Source of the DNA: Acaryochloris sp. CCMEE 5410
Lineage (GTDB): Bacteria > Cyanobacteriota > Cyanobacteriia > Thermosynechococcales > Thermosynechococcaceae
DNA length: 64,000 bases
Assembly (NCBI RefSeq): GCF_000238775.2
Contig: NZ_AFEJ02000002.1
Coordinates: 310,001-374,000 of the forward strand
Direction of reading: 5' to 3'
Position numbers and translations under genes: made by a program. This document shows positions 19,427 through 29,996 of this stretch, piece by piece. The notes under the pieces are model-generated. The model was not told the origin of the DNA. It saw only the letters and a program-made list of their open reading frames with translations, and ran no database searches. Each line of letters begins with the position of its first letter. Position 1 is the first letter of the stretch.

Positions 19427-20647
19427 TTAACCGATTAGATCGAAGATCTTGAACATAGGTAAATACATAGCCACAAGAATGGAACCAACCATACCTCCTA
19501 AAACAACGATCATCAAGGGTTCCATCACACTAGTCATGGCTTTAACCGCCTGTTCGACTTCATCTTCATAAAAATCAGCAACCTTCATAAGCATCTTGTC
19601 AATCTCTCCTGTTTCTTCCCCAACATTGATCATTTGAGTCGCTAGGAGAGGAAATACTTTTTCTTTTTGCAACGCTAAGCTCAACATGCCACCCCCTTGA
19701 ATTTCTCGTCGAGCTTCATCAATAGCGTTAGATACAACCTGGTTTCCTGCAGTATCACGAACAATTTCGAGAGAATAGAGAATAGGCACACCTGAACGAG
19801 AAAGTGACCCAAAAGTTCGACAAAATCTAGCCACAGCCGTCTTTTGAATCAGATCACCAAACAGAGGCAACTTAAGCATGATTCGATCAATAGTTTCTCT
19901 GCCTGCTCGGGTTCGATAGTACTGCCGAAGGGCAAATGTGGATCCAAAAACAACAATTGCAGCTGAAATCCCATAAATCGGTGTCCGCAAAAATTCGCTG
20001 AGATTCACCATAAATTGAGTAAACGCAGGTAAGTCACCACCTAATTGGCTAAATATGCCATCAAATACTGGGATAAGGAAAATAACCATTCCCAAAAAGA
20101 TTGAAACAGCGATAAAACCAACGACAACTGGATATGCTAGCGCTGATCGAATCTGATTTTTCAAACGCGCTTGATCTTCCAGCAAAGTGGCTAGACGATT
20201 GAGAACCTCATCCAAAACACCACCTGTTTCACCTGCTTGAATCATGGCAACATATAGCTGATCGAAAGCAGCAGGGTGGCCCCTCATAGCATCTGATAAG
20301 CTAACGCCTTGTTGGACAGCAGCATTGACATCTAGAAGTGCCTTTTTAAGCTTAGGATTCTTACACTGTTCAGACATAACTCCCAAGCCCCTTACCAATG
20401 CAACCCCGGCATTGACTAAAGCTGAAAACTGTCTCGAGAACAAAGCTTTATCTTTAACAGTGATGGACTGAAGAAAACTCAGATCCAGCTCAGCATTCAT
20501 GCTGAAGCCTTGAGATTCCTTTATATCAAGGATCTGTAGCCCTTGGCGCTGGATATTAGAACGAGCTTCTTTTTGAGAGGTTGCGTTTACCCTTTTTTGG
20601 CTTGATTTTCCTTGAGAGTCTCGCGCACGGACGACGTAAGTTGGCAT
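19427..20647 (-). CDS. pilC: Type IV pilus inner-membrane platform protein PilC
   Basis: PilC is the polytopic platform that couples the PilB and PilT motors to pilin assembly. The 406-residue protein has two tandem GspF domains (about 70-195 and 275-395) and membrane helices near 170-195, 220-240 and 375-400. Family signatures include FSRQFSALVNAGVALVRGL and the matching VARFCRTFGSLSRSGVPILYSLE. It is the last gene of pilB-pilT-pilC, with gaps of about 60-80 bases. Confidence 0.96.
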   Translation of the reverse strand: MPTYVVRARDSQGKSSQKRVNATSQKEARSNIQRQGLQILDIKESQGFSMNAELDLSFLQSITVKDKALFSRQFSALVNAGVALVRGLGVMSEQCKNPKLKKALLDVNAAVQQGVSLSDAMRGHPAAFDQLYVAMIQAGETGGVLDEVLNRLATLLEDQARLKNQIRSALAYPVVVGFIAVSIFLGMVIFLIPVFDGIFSQLGGDLPAFTQFMVNLSEFLRTPIYGISAAIVVFGSTFALRQYYRTRAGRETIDRIMLKLPLFGDLIQKTAVARFCRTFGSLSRSGVPILYSLEIVRDTAGNQVVSNAIDEARREIQGGGMLSLALQKEKVFPLLATQMINVGEETGEIDKMLMKVADFYEDEVEQAVKAMTSVMEPLMIVVLGGMVGSILVAMYLPMFKIFDLIG

Positions 20648-20704
20648 AACTCAATTCTCAGCAGTAAATGAAGAAAGAACGAATGTTAGGTTTATACTCA
20701 ATGC

Positions 20705-21826
20705 TTATCGCCGATAGGATGCGGCACCAGAGCCACGTTGATTCCCCATAGGAGCTGCCCCCATAAGGCGTTGCATTTCATCAGGTCGGGAGGTTTTTGA
20801 TACAGCAGATTCAAAGGAAATCGTACCTGCACGATACAGTTCTGCTAAAACTTTTTCCAACGTTACCATCCCCAACTTTCCACCAGTTTGAATCGCAGAA
20901 TAGATCTGGGACGTTTTCCCTTCCCGAATTAAGTTAGCAATTCCAGGTGTTGATACCATAATTTCTTGGGCCATGACTCGCCCAAACTCGCCTGGTTTTG
21001 GGTTCTTTCGTGTCACCAGCGTTTGGCTAAATACAGCTACTAAAGAGTTAGACAATTGCACTCGAACTTGAGTCTGTTGCTCAGGTGGAAAGACATCTAC
21101 CATTCGATCGACCGTTTGGGCAGCTGAACTGGTATGAAGTGTCCCAAAAACCAAGTGACCTGTTTCTGCTGCAGAGATAGCAAGTTGAATGGTTTCGAGA
21201 TCCCGCATTTCCCCAACCAGAATAACATCTGGATCTTCACGAAGAGCTGCTCGTAGCGCATTCGCAAAGCTTTTGGTATCTTCACCAACCTGACGTTGAT
21301 GAATCAAACTTTTAATGGGTTCATAAACAAATTCGATGGGATCCTCCACCGTAAGAATATGCTCAGCCCGAGTTAGATTGATATTGTTAATCATAGAGGC
21401 AAGGGTTGTTGTTTTCCCTGAACCGGTAGGCCCCGTAACGAGGACCAACCCTCGTGGTTTTTCCGACATTTCTCGGACAATATTGGGTAGTCCTAATGTT
21501 TCGATAGAAGGAATTTTAGAGCTAAGAGCACGCAATGCCGCAGCATAAGTCCCTCGGTCTTTATAGACATTTACCCTAAACCGAGCTAGCCCCCTCACAC
21601 CATAGGAACAATCTAGTTCCCATGTTTGCTCTAGCTGCTTACGTTGAGTGTTATTCAGCATGCTAAAGATAAGACGCTGACATTGCTCTTGACTGAGCGG
21701 ATCATAATCAGTAGGAGTTAATTTTCCGTTGATACGAATGTAGGGAGGTAAGCCTACTGAGAGGTGTAAATCGGAGCCTCCCCGCTCAACGACCTCTTCC
21801 ATCAGATCTTCAATCATGTAGTCCAT
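20705..21826 (-). CDS. pilT: Twitching-motility retraction ATPase PilT
   Basis: PilT is the hexameric ATPase that depolymerises type IV pili. The 373-residue protein has Walker A GPTGSGKTTT (about 134-143), the Asp box EDPIEF, Walker B ILVGEMRD, the His box LVFGTLHTSSAAQTVDRMVDVFP and the C-terminal AIRAGK-like GKTSQIYSAIQTG. The N-terminal PAS-like domain begins GGSDLHLSVGLPP. All catalytic motifs are intact. It follows pilB and precedes pilC on the minus strand. Confidence 0.97.
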   Translation of the reverse strand: MDYMIEDLMEEVVERGGSDLHLSVGLPPYIRINGKLTPTDYDPLSQEQCQRLIFSMLNNTQRKQLEQTWELDCSYGVRGLARFRVNVYKDRGTYAAALRALSSKIPSIETLGLPNIVREMSEKPRGLVLVTGPTGSGKTTTLASMINNINLTRAEHILTVEDPIEFVYEPIKSLIHQRQVGEDTKSFANALRAALREDPDVILVGEMRDLETIQLAISAAETGHLVFGTLHTSSAAQTVDRMVDVFPPEQQTQVRVQLSNSLVAVFSQTLVTRKNPKPGEFGRVMAQEIMVSTPGIANLIREGKTSQIYSAIQTGGKLGMVTLEKVLAELYRAGTISFESAVSKTSRPDEMQRLMGAAPMGNQRGSGAASYRR

Positions 21827-21904
21827 AAATAGCCTCTTAATAGTCTCAGCTAGCGTAAATTGATTGATTCAGCAAATACAAAAAATATTTCATGGATTCC
21901 TGTA

Positions 21905-23911
21905 TTAATCTTGGAATCTTGGTGTCGTGCAATAGGGGCAATCCAACCACTCAGGCCTTAAATCTGCATCACAGACTCGACAAGTTAGAGATGTTTTGCG
22001 CTTAGCCTTAAGTTCAGCTTCTAAGCCACTATCTGTAAAGGTAACTCGTTCAACTTCAGCGAGAGTAGTATCCCCTTTCTTAACTAGTTCAAGACTGTAG
22101 GCCAGAAGGGTTTTCATTCCTTCTTCAACTGCTACTTCTTTAATCCGCTCGGTAGGGGCTCCCTCAGTAATTAGTGTTTGCAGAGTTTCAGTGATCTGCA
22201 TGACTTCATAGACACCACAACGCCCTTTATAACCAATACCATTACAAGTTGAACAAACCGTTTGCCCGGTAGCTTGGGCAGTTTGAAGTTCATCAGCTGA
22301 GAGAGTATTAGCTTTATAAAAGGTAATCTCTGTTCCAGGAGAAGCAGATAACCCAAATCGGCCAAGCTCAGTGGGAGTAGGGTGATAAGGGATTTTGCAG
22401 TCTGAGCATACTCGCCGAACCAAACGCTGGGCAACAACACCCAGTAAGGATGCAGAAACCATAAAAGGCTCAACTTCCATCTCTGCCAGGCGAGCAACCG
22501 CACTAGCCGCATCATTCGTATGCAGGGTTGTTAACACAAGGTGGCCCGTTAGCGCAGCCTCAATAGCTGTTTTTGCCGTTTCTTTATCTCGGGTCTCACC
22601 CACTAGAATGACATCTGGATCTTGTCTTAGAAAAGCTCTCAAGATTGAGGCAAAATCCATTCCTTTCTCTCGAATCACCTGAACCTGGGTTAAACCTGGG
22701 AGAGTATATTCAATCGGGTCCTCAGCAGTACTGATGTTAACGCCTGGGTGATTACATTCGGCTAAGGCAGAATAGAGAGTCGTTGTTTTACCAGAACCAG
22801 TCGGTCCTGTCACCAAAATTAGTCCAAACGGTCGACTGACCATTTCTCTGACAATGTTTAGACTATCTTCATCTGAAACAAGTTTGTCTAAACCCAGTTG
22901 AGTCGAGGAGTTATCCAGAATACGAAGTACAATCTTCTCTCCATATCGGCTTGGTAAGGTATTCACTCGAAAGTCAATCTTGCGTCCTTGAAAAAGTCGC
23001 CGGATACGACCATCTTGCGGAAGGCGGCGCTCGGCAATGTCGAGCTCTGAAATGATTTTGAAACGGGATATGACTGCAGGAATGATTTTTCTAGGCAGTG
23101 GGTCAAAGGCCTGTTGAAGCACACCGTCTTTACGGAATCGAATCCGAAGATGATCTTCTTGGGGTTCAATATGAATATCAGAGACACCGTTCTGTAAAGC
23201 TTTAGCCAGAATTTTGTTAACTAGACCAATGATGGGAGCTGTTTCCGCATCCTGAAGAGCAGCCCCCAAGTCCGTTTCAAGTTCATCACTAGGGAGATCG
23301 TCTAAACCTGCGATCGCATCTAAGTCATCATCTAAATCGAACTCAATCGGCTTTTCATTCGCTTTTTGCTCAGCCGCTTGCTGATCAAGATACTTACTAA
23401 TAAGTTGCTGATAGTCCTCAACCGCAATTACCATGCGTTGCAAGGTTAGATTTTTCTCCCTGAGAATACGTCCTAGATCGTCCAGGGCACCTAAATTATC
23501 TGGATCAACCATTGCCACCAGCAATGTTGCCGGATCCGTTTCTTTATCAAGGGTCAGGGGGACCATCTGATAGCGTCGACAGAGGTCTAGAGAAATATAA
23601 TTCTGGATCAATTCTTCGATCTGATCCGTTGGAATTTGGCTTAACTCAAGATCTAAAGAGTCGATACCATACAGTATTTTTAGTTCAAAAAGTTGTTGTC
23701 GTTTATATTGGCGTAGAAGTTCTGGTGGTAAAGACTGTCCAGTGAGTCCTTGAAGAATTTCGACAAGTGAACGTCCTGAGCGTCGACTTTCTAGGGTCGC
23801 TTCCCGCATTTGGTCTTGGTCAACATAACCTGTTGAAATCAGCTTGTTGCCAAAAGGGGAAAAATTGTGCCGAGTAACGAGAGCACGCCGCTGTGAGGAA
23901 GAGTTAACCAT
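21905..23911 (-). CDS. pilB: Type IV pilus extension ATPase PilB
   Basis: PilB powers pilin polymerisation. From the ATG at 23911 the protein has 668 residues and begins MVNSSSQRRALVTRHNFSPFG, as cyanobacterial PilB proteins do. A longer frame to 24133 adds 74 residues without family character. It has an N-terminal GspE/MshEN domain (about 30-180), Walker A TGPTGSGKTTT, Asp box EDPIEY, Walker B ILVGETRD, and His box LTTLHTND. A zinc ribbon (CSDCKIPY...CSTCNGIGYKGRCG) and a second cysteine cluster (CRVCDADLRPEWLDCPYC) complete it. The second cluster at the C-terminus is an extra beyond classic PilB. It heads the pil operon, divergent from grpE. Confidence 0.95.
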   Translation of the reverse strand: MVNSSSQRRALVTRHNFSPFGNKLISTGYVDQDQMREATLESRRSGRSLVEILQGLTGQSLPPELLRQYKRQQLFELKILYGIDSLDLELSQIPTDQIEELIQNYISLDLCRRYQMVPLTLDKETDPATLLVAMVDPDNLGALDDLGRILREKNLTLQRMVIAVEDYQQLISKYLDQQAAEQKANEKPIEFDLDDDLDAIAGLDDLPSDELETDLGAALQDAETAPIIGLVNKILAKALQNGVSDIHIEPQEDHLRIRFRKDGVLQQAFDPLPRKIIPAVISRFKIISELDIAERRLPQDGRIRRLFQGRKIDFRVNTLPSRYGEKIVLRILDNSSTQLGLDKLVSDEDSLNIVREMVSRPFGLILVTGPTGSGKTTTLYSALAECNHPGVNISTAEDPIEYTLPGLTQVQVIREKGMDFASILRAFLRQDPDVILVGETRDKETAKTAIEAALTGHLVLTTLHTNDAASAVARLAEMEVEPFMVSASLLGVVAQRLVRRVCSDCKIPYHPTPTELGRFGLSASPGTEITFYKANTLSADELQTAQATGQTVCSTCNGIGYKGRCGVYEVMQITETLQTLITEGAPTERIKEVAVEEGMKTLLAYSLELVKKGDTTLAEVERVTFTDSGLEAELKAKRKTSLTCRVCDADLRPEWLDCPYCTTPRFQD

Positions 23912-24531
23912 AGCGATGAAAGCGAAAGACCTAACCGTGGATATGTAAGCTTGAAAATAGACTTCCTTGCCAAGTCGAGGCAATGGCGAGGCTGTTCTCA
24001 GCATGCCCACATTTTTTGAGGTTTTTACAATCTTCCTGGGTATCAAGAATTCCATTTCCCTCGACATCAGCAATTTTAGAGTCCAAGTTAGCCAAACTTC
24101 AGGCCTCTGATCCAAGGGAGATTCCAAGAGCAACTGCTAGAGTATATATAGGTTTAAAATATTCTTAACGTTAATATTCTCAGCCTTTTTCTACCATTAG
24201 GCTCCATTACTAGCCTTAGTAAGCTTAGATTGTTCAAATTATCGATATTTGATGATTTTCTGGTTCAACTCTCTACTCAGAATTGGAATAGCAATATAAA
24301 ATCAAATTGTGGAAACAACTGAAAGGCAGGCTACTATATTGAGGCTTAAATCATCAGCAGTACTAAGGCTCCCAGCCCTTGGGGAGGTTTAATACTCTCA
24401 TATTTGAGCAGGTCTGAGATACCATACGATTAATTACACTGAAACATGTTCGTTAAAGATCACAACACATTAAGGTTGTAGAACTGTTAACCAAACTGTT
24501 TGTTGATGGAAGTAAAGAAAACAGGAGCATC
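23912..24531. promoter_or_regulatory. Divergent intergenic region between pilB and grpE
   Basis: About 620 AT-rich bases separate the two start codons and must hold the promoters of the pilus and heat-shock operons. I looked for a CIRCE-type inverted repeat (TTAGCACTC arms) and did not see one. No small gene is convincing. A clear AGGAG lies just before the grpE ATG. Confidence 0.4.
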
Positions 24532-25320
24532 ATGAGCGAAGACGCGAAGCAGCACGAGAATACTGAGGCTAATGATGTAGGTTACTCAGATGAATCTTCG
24601 CTTCATCAGGAAGAGTCAAACTCAGAGTACGAAGAATTAGTGGTAGACGACTCTGAAGAGTTGCCTTTAGATGCTTTAGAAGAACTGGTTTCATCTGCTT
24701 CGTCTGATGACGCCCCCCATAGCTCGACTGCCTCACCGGAAGAAACATCCATACCTGAGCAAGAAGACTCATCAGAAGCACTATCTCAGTTAGCAACAGA
24801 AGTTGAAACCTTAAAAAGTCAGTTAGACGAGCGCACCAGTCAATATGTCCGAATCGCAGCGGATTTCGAAAACTTTCGTAGACGTACGGCGCGAGAGAAA
24901 ACAGATTTAGAACAACGGGTGAAACGAGAAACACTCAGTGAGCTTCTTCCCGTTATTGATAGCTTTGATCGGGCCAGATCTCATATCAAACCTCAAACCG
25001 ATCAAGAAGAAAACATTCATAACAGTTACCAAGGGGTCTACAAACAATTAGTGGATTGTTTGAAGCGAATTGGAGTTGCACCCATGCGTTCTAAAGGACA
25101 ACCCTTTGACCCTAATCTCCACGAAGCTGTAATGCGGGAACCCACTAACGAATTCGAAGAAGGTATGGTTGTTGAAGAATTAGTCAGTGGATACTTATTA
25201 GGTGAACAAGTTCTACGGCATGCCATGGTAAAGGTTGCTGCTCCTTTAGAGCAAGAAGAGCCAGAAGCAGTTACTGAGGAAGAAGTAGCTGAGGAAGCCG
25301 AAAATGCTGTCTCTGAATAA
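24532..25320 (+). CDS. grpE: Nucleotide exchange factor GrpE
   Basis: GrpE releases ADP from DnaK. The 262-residue protein has a long acidic, low-complexity N-terminus (1-85), a dimerising coiled coil (about 85-140) and the beta-domain signatures RIAADFENFRRRTAREK and GYLLGEQVLRHAMVKVA. An acidic tail follows. The start ATG has an AGGAG a few bases upstream. It is followed by dnaK after 163 bases and dnaJ. Confidence 0.96.
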   Translation: MSEDAKQHENTEANDVGYSDESSLHQEESNSEYEELVVDDSEELPLDALEELVSSASSDDAPHSSTASPEETSIPEQEDSSEALSQLATEVETLKSQLDERTSQYVRIAADFENFRRRTAREKTDLEQRVKRETLSELLPVIDSFDRARSHIKPQTDQEENIHNSYQGVYKQLVDCLKRIGVAPMRSKGQPFDPNLHEAVMREPTNEFEEGMVVEELVSGYLLGEQVLRHAMVKVAAPLEQEEPEAVTEEEVAEEAENAVSE

Positions 25321-25483
25321 CTTTGCCAGGGTCTGAATCATTCTCTTCTCACCTGTTTCTTGGGTTAATTTGCAGAAGGTTGATTAAATTCATGGGCAGA
25401 TGAGGCACCCTACAGTATGAGGAGCATTTTAGAAAGCTCAATACATTTAATCAAGCATAATTGCTGTTTGCTGCGAAAAAGTT

Positions 25484-27472
25484 ATGGGTAAGGTCATTGG
25501 TATTGATCTAGGAACAACGAATAGCTGTGTTGCTGTTCTTGAAGGGGGAAAACCGGTCGTTATCCCCAATACTGAGGGGGGCAGAACGACCCCTAGTATT
25601 GTCGGTTTTGCTAAATCTGGGGACCGCCTAGTTGGCCAACTTGCCAAACGACAAGCAGTCACCAATGCTGAAAACACCATTTTCAGCATTAAGCGATTCA
25701 TCGGCCGTAGATGGCAGGAAACAGAAACGGAAAGATCTCGTGTCGCTTATACCTCTGTTCCTGGCAAAGATGAAACCGTTGATGTTCAAATTCGAGGGAA
25801 AAACTATACCCCTCAGGAAATTTCAGCAATGGTTCTGCAAAAACTGAAACAAGATGCTGAAGCCTACTTAGGAGAGGCAGTGTCTCAAGCAGTTATCACC
25901 GTTCCTGCTTATTTCAGTGATGCCCAGCGCCAAGCCACAAAGGATGCAGGAACCATCGCTGGATTAGAAGTTCTGCGAATCATCAATGAACCCACCGCAG
26001 CCTCTCTATCTTATGGTCTGGAAAAGCAAGAGGAAGACCATAAGATCTTAGTCTTTGACTTAGGAGGGGGTACCTTTGATGTCTCCATCCTTCAACTCGG
26101 AGATGGGGTCTTTGAGGTAAAAGCCACTGCTGGTAACAATCACCTCGGTGGGGATGACTTCGATGAATCCATTTTGAAATGGATGTTAGAAAGTTTTCGC
26201 CAAACTGAATCGATTGATCTATCCAAAGACAAGATGGCCCTGCAGCGATTACGGGAAGCAGCAGAAAAAGCCAAGATCGAGCTATCTAGTACCATTACAA
26301 CCTCCATTAACTTGCCATTCATCACGGCTGATGAAACAGGTCCCAAACATTTGGAGATGGATTTAACCCGAGCCAAATTTGAAGAGTTAGCTGCTGAACT
26401 TGTAACAGGAACGATGGAACCTGTTGAAAGGGCTCTCAAGGATTCAGACTTACAAGCTGAGGACATTGATCGCATCATCTTGGTGGGAGGCTCCACCCGG
26501 ATTCCTGCAGTCCAAGAAGCCGTCAAACAATACTTTGGCGGTCAAAGTCCGGATCGCTCGGTTAATCCTGATGAGTCGATTGCCCTAGGTGCTGCCATTC
26601 AAGCTGGTGTTCTGGGCGGGGAAGTTAAGGATCTATTGCTCCTGGATGTATCTCCCCTGTCGATGGGTATTGAAACTTTGGGAGGGGTATTTACCAAAAT
26701 CATTGACCGTAATACAACCTTGCCCACCAGCCGTTCACAGAGCTTTTCTACCGCAACAGATGGGCAAACCTGTGTAGAAATCCAGGTTTACCAAGGTGAG
26801 CGGGCCATGGTGAAAGATAACAAGTGTCTCGGTCGTTTTGAATTAACCGGCATTCCTCCGGCACCGCGGGGTGTACCACAAATTGAAGTCACCTTTGATA
26901 TCGATGCTAATGGCATTCTCAATGTTTCTGCCCAAGATAAAGGCACTGGACGAGAACAAAGTATCCGGATCTCTAATACCGGAGGCTTAAGTAGCTTAGA
27001 AGTTGAGCGAATGCGCCAGGAAGCCCAAATATATGCCGATCAAGATCGGCAGTTGAAAGAAGTTGCCCATCAGAAAAATCAGATTGACAGCATGCTATAT
27101 AGCTGCAGTGCCACTTTGAAGGATAATGCAAGCACCGTTTCTCCAGAACTCAAGCAACGGGCCGAGCAAGCAGCGGCTGAACTTAAAGTTTTAGCCGACC
27201 AGCCTGATGTCACTGCAGAAATGTTGAAGCTTCGCATAGATACACTCCAGCAGGTACTCTTAGATATTGGGGCTGAAGTTTATCAGCAGTCGGCAACAAA
27301 CTCACCGTCGGCGAATGATGTTTATAATCCGAGTGACGTTTATAATAGTCAACCTAGCACTGTAGTAACGCCTGATCTAGTTTCGGAACCTTCAGCACCG
27401 TTGGATGACGACTCCACCATTGTTGGAGATTTTGATGATACGGTTATCACTGACTATGAAGCCGTAGATTAG
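25484..27472 (+). CDS. dnaK: Molecular chaperone DnaK (Hsp70)
   Basis: The 662-residue Hsp70 has an N-terminal ATPase domain starting [17 protein letters not shown], the phosphate-2 motif [14 protein letters not shown], the adenosine motif [12 protein letters not shown], an interdomain linker [15 protein letters not shown] and a substrate-binding domain ending before a Ser/Asp-rich tail. The tail is not the canonical charged end of DnaK2-type proteins. The cyanobacterial grpE-dnaK pairing next to pilB recalls the DnaK1 locus of Synechocystis, so this is more likely the DnaK1 paralogue; that is from memory and not tested. Confidence 0.95.
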   Translation: MGKVIGIDLGTTNSCVAVLEGGKPVVIPNTEGGRTTPSIVGFAKSGDRLVGQLAKRQAVTNAENTIFSIKRFIGRRWQETETERSRVAYTSVPGKDETVDVQIRGKNYTPQEISAMVLQKLKQDAEAYLGEAVSQAVITVPAYFSDAQRQATKDAGTIAGLEVLRIINEPTAASLSYGLEKQEEDHKILVFDLGGGTFDVSILQLGDGVFEVKATAGNNHLGGDDFDESILKWMLESFRQTESIDLSKDKMALQRLREAAEKAKIELSSTITTSINLPFITADETGPKHLEMDLTRAKFEELAAELVTGTMEPVERALKDSDLQAEDIDRIILVGGSTRIPAVQEAVKQYFGGQSPDRSVNPDESIALGAAIQAGVLGGEVKDLLLLDVSPLSMGIETLGGVFTKIIDRNTTLPTSRSQSFSTATDGQTCVEIQVYQGERAMVKDNKCLGRFELTGIPPAPRGVPQIEVTFDIDANGILNVSAQDKGTGREQSIRISNTGGLSSLEVERMRQEAQIYADQDRQLKEVAHQKNQIDSMLYSCSATLKDNASTVSPELKQRAEQAAAELKVLADQPDVTAEMLKLRIDTLQQVLLDIGAEVYQQSATNSPSANDVYNPSDVYNSQPSTVVTPDLVSEPSAPLDDDSTIVGDFDDTVITDYEAVD

Positions 27473-27522
27473 GGGTTAAGTGCGTTGCCAGCCTAATTAG
27501 TGACCTAAGTTAAGAACCATAT

Positions 27523-28647
27523 ATGGCCCGCGACTACTACGACATTCTAGGTGTTTCCCGCAGCGCCGACCCCGATGAGCTCAAGCGTTCCTATCGACGT
27601 TTAGCCCGTAAGTATCATCCCGATGTCAATAAAGAACCCGGGGCCGAAGATAAATTTAAAGAAATCAATAAAGCCTACGAAACCTTGTCCGATCCGCAAA
27701 TGCGAGGCCGGTATGACCAGTTTGGTGAGGCAGGGGTCAGTTCTGCGGCAGGGGCGGGCTATCAAGATTTTGGCGACTTCGGTGGATTTGCAGATATCTT
27801 TGAAACCTTTTTTAGTGGTTTTGGAGGGAGTCCACAATCAGGAAGACGTCGTTCGGGGCCAGCGCGGGGCGAGGATCTGCGATTTGATCTCAAGCTCAAG
27901 TTTAGAGAAGCCGTGTTTGGTGGAGAACAGCAAATTCGCATTTCTCACCTAGAAAGCTGTAAAACGTGTGAAGGAACTGGGGCAAAACCTGGCACTCGAC
28001 CCCAAACCTGCAATACTTGCCAAGGGTCGGGTCAAGTTCGACGGATGACCCGTACGCCTCTGGGAAATTTTACGCAAGTGTCTGTTTGTCCAACTTGCAA
28101 CGGTCAAGGGCAAGTGGTTACAGAGAAGTGTGATAGCTGTGGCGGACGTGGGCAAAACCAAGTCAGCAAGAAATTACAAATCAAAATTCCAGCTGGCGTA
28201 GATACAGGTACTCGATTGCGGGTCTCCAATGAAGGAGATGCGGGCCAAAAGGGTGGGCCTCCTGGTGATTTGTATGTTTATCTGTTTGTACAAGAAGACT
28301 CAGAATTTCGTCGCGATGGCACCAATGTCCTATCTGAGTTTAAGATCAGCTACTTGCAGGCGATTTTAGGTGCCCAACTGCCAGTAAAAACCGTGGATGG
28401 AGAAGAGACCATTACGATTCCTGCGGGAACTCAACCAGGCACTGTTTTAACCCTGGAAAATCACGGTGTTCCCCGTTTAGGTAATCCGGTAAGTCGGGGA
28501 GACCATTTGATTACGGTCATTATTGATATTCCTAACCGAATTTCTACAGAAGAGCGTGAGTTGTTGGTGCAGCTTGCCAGTATTCGAGCGGAGCAAACTG
28601 GGAAAGGCGGAATCGAAGGCTTCCTCGGGGGCATTTTTGGCCGATGA
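27523..28647 (+). CDS. dnaJ: Type I co-chaperone DnaJ (Hsp40)
   Basis: DnaJ delivers substrates to DnaK and stimulates its ATPase. The 374-residue protein has the J domain (1-70, HPD at 32-34), a Gly/Phe-rich stretch (75-110), four zinc-finger CxxCxGxG repeats ([32 protein letters not shown]) and two C-terminal beta domains. All elements of a type I DnaJ are present. Its stop overlaps the next gene by four bases (ATGA), so dnaJ, the TusA-like gene and rsgA are translationally linked. Confidence 0.96.
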   Translation: MARDYYDILGVSRSADPDELKRSYRRLARKYHPDVNKEPGAEDKFKEINKAYETLSDPQMRGRYDQFGEAGVSSAAGAGYQDFGDFGGFADIFETFFSGFGGSPQSGRRRSGPARGEDLRFDLKLKFREAVFGGEQQIRISHLESCKTCEGTGAKPGTRPQTCNTCQGSGQVRRMTRTPLGNFTQVSVCPTCNGQGQVVTEKCDSCGGRGQNQVSKKLQIKIPAGVDTGTRLRVSNEGDAGQKGGPPGDLYVYLFVQEDSEFRRDGTNVLSEFKISYLQAILGAQLPVKTVDGEETITIPAGTQPGTVLTLENHGVPRLGNPVSRGDHLITVIIDIPNRISTEERELLVQLASIRAEQTGKGGIEGFLGGIFGR

Positions 28648-28904
28648 CGGAGCCTAGCCCACCGCTTTTGCCAGCATCAGATGACCAAATTGATTTAAGG
28701 GGAACACCTTGCCCCCTCAATTTTGTTCGCACAAAACTACATTTGCAAAAAATGGCTCCTGGATCCTTGTTAGAAGTTTGGTTAGATCCCGGCGAGCCCA
28801 TTGAGCAAGTACCCGATAGCCTCAAAATGGCTGGCTATAAAATTGAACAATTACAGGACTGCTCTGGTTTTTACGCTTTGCAAGTCAGATCGGCTGACCT
28901 ATGA
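28644..28904 (+). CDS. TusA/SirA-family sulfur carrier-like protein
   Basis: The 86-residue protein has the TusA signature [21 protein letters not shown] with the sulfur-accepting Cys23 in the CPxP-like position (here CPLN). TusA proteins relay persulfide sulfur, for example to tRNA thiolation or Moco synthesis. It overlaps dnaJ by four bases and rsgA by four bases. The conserved fusion into a chaperone/ribosome operon hints at a translation-linked role, but the specific acceptor is unknown. Confidence 0.85.
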   Translation: MTEPSPPLLPASDDQIDLRGTPCPLNFVRTKLHLQKMAPGSLLEVWLDPGEPIEQVPDSLKMAGYKIEQLQDCSGFYALQVRSADL

Positions 28905-29986
28905 GTAAGCAGGCACGAGCAGCAACGGATACTCCTTTAACAGGAACGGTGTTAGCTGTTCAGGCCAATTTTTATCAGGTACAGCTTCAGGCCGCACAGA
29001 ATTTCCCTTCTAGTCAGCTGCTCTGTACTCGCCGCTCTCGTCTCAAAAAGCTGGGGCAGCAAGTCATGGTCGGGGATCAAGTGGTTGTAGAAGAACCGGA
29101 TTGGTTAGGGCAACGAGGTGCGATCGCAAGTATCCTCCCCCGTCAGTCCCAACTCGCTCGTCCGCCCATTGCCAATGTCAATCAAATCCTATTGATGTTT
29201 GCCTTGGCGGAGCCCAAATTAGACCCTCAGCAATTAACCCGATTTTTAGTCACAGCGGAACAGACCCACCTCCCCATTATTCTCTGTTTCAATAAGCGGG
29301 ATTTAACCTCTTACGCGACGCAAAAAGCCTGGCGCGATCGTATGAAGCGGTGGGGCTATGATCCCATTCTGATCAGTCTCCAAACGGGGGTAGGGTTAAA
29401 GGCCCTTGAGCGCCCCCTTAGGGAGCACATCACCGTGGCATCAGGGCTATCAGGGGTAGGCAAATCCAGTCTGATCAACCATTTCATCCCAAACATTGAC
29501 CTGCGAGTGGGACGTGTCTCGGAACGATGGGGCCAGGGTCGTCATACCACCCGCCATGTCGAGCTATTTGAGCTTTCAAAGGGGGGCTTTTTAGCGGATA
29601 CCCCTGGTTTTAACCAGCCCAGCCTAGGCAACATTCTGCCAGCTCAGTTAGGCCAGTGTTTCCCCGAAATCCGACAGCGGCTCTCCCAGGCCCGTTGTCA
29701 ATTTAAGGATTGCCAACATATGGATGAACCCAACTGTGCCGTTCGAGGCGACTGGGAGCGTTACCCTTATTATTTGAATTTGCTGGCAGAGGTAACAGAA
29801 GAACATGCCAAGCGGCAAATGACAGCCACGACTGAAACTCGGACGAAGCGCAAATCCGGCAAGCGGGGCAAGATCAAAAATGAGCCCAAGTTAGAAACAA
29901 AGCGGTATCGTCGCCCCTCGCGACGCCAACTCCAGCAAGATCTCCAAAATATCGATTTAGATCACCTAGAACATTCATCATCTTGA
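28901..29986 (+). CDS. rsgA: Ribosome small-subunit biogenesis GTPase RsgA
   Basis: RsgA is a circularly permuted GTPase that checks late 30S maturation. The 361-residue protein has an N-terminal OB-fold, then G4 NKRD, G1 SGVGKSS and G3 DTPGF in permuted order, followed by a zinc-binding C-terminal motif (RCQFKDCQHMDEPNCAV). A basic tail rich in Lys and Arg extends beyond the family core and may contact RNA. It starts in the TusA-like stop codon. The next gene converges only 10 bases away with no obvious terminator. Confidence 0.95.
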   Translation: MSKQARAATDTPLTGTVLAVQANFYQVQLQAAQNFPSSQLLCTRRSRLKKLGQQVMVGDQVVVEEPDWLGQRGAIASILPRQSQLARPPIANVNQILLMFALAEPKLDPQQLTRFLVTAEQTHLPIILCFNKRDLTSYATQKAWRDRMKRWGYDPILISLQTGVGLKALERPLREHITVASGLSGVGKSSLINHFIPNIDLRVGRVSERWGQGRHTTRHVELFELSKGGFLADTPGFNQPSLGNILPAQLGQCFPEIRQRLSQARCQFKDCQHMDEPNCAVRGDWERYPYYLNLLAEVTEEHAKRQMTATTETRTKRKSGKRGKIKNEPKLETKRYRRPSRRQLQQDLQNIDLDHLEHSSS

Positions 29987-29996
29987 TGGGGAGCTG

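Noticed and set aside
25321-25483. CIRCE-type heat-shock operator before dnaK or grpE
   Set aside because: No TTAGCACTC-like inverted repeat is visible in this gap or in the grpE upstream region.
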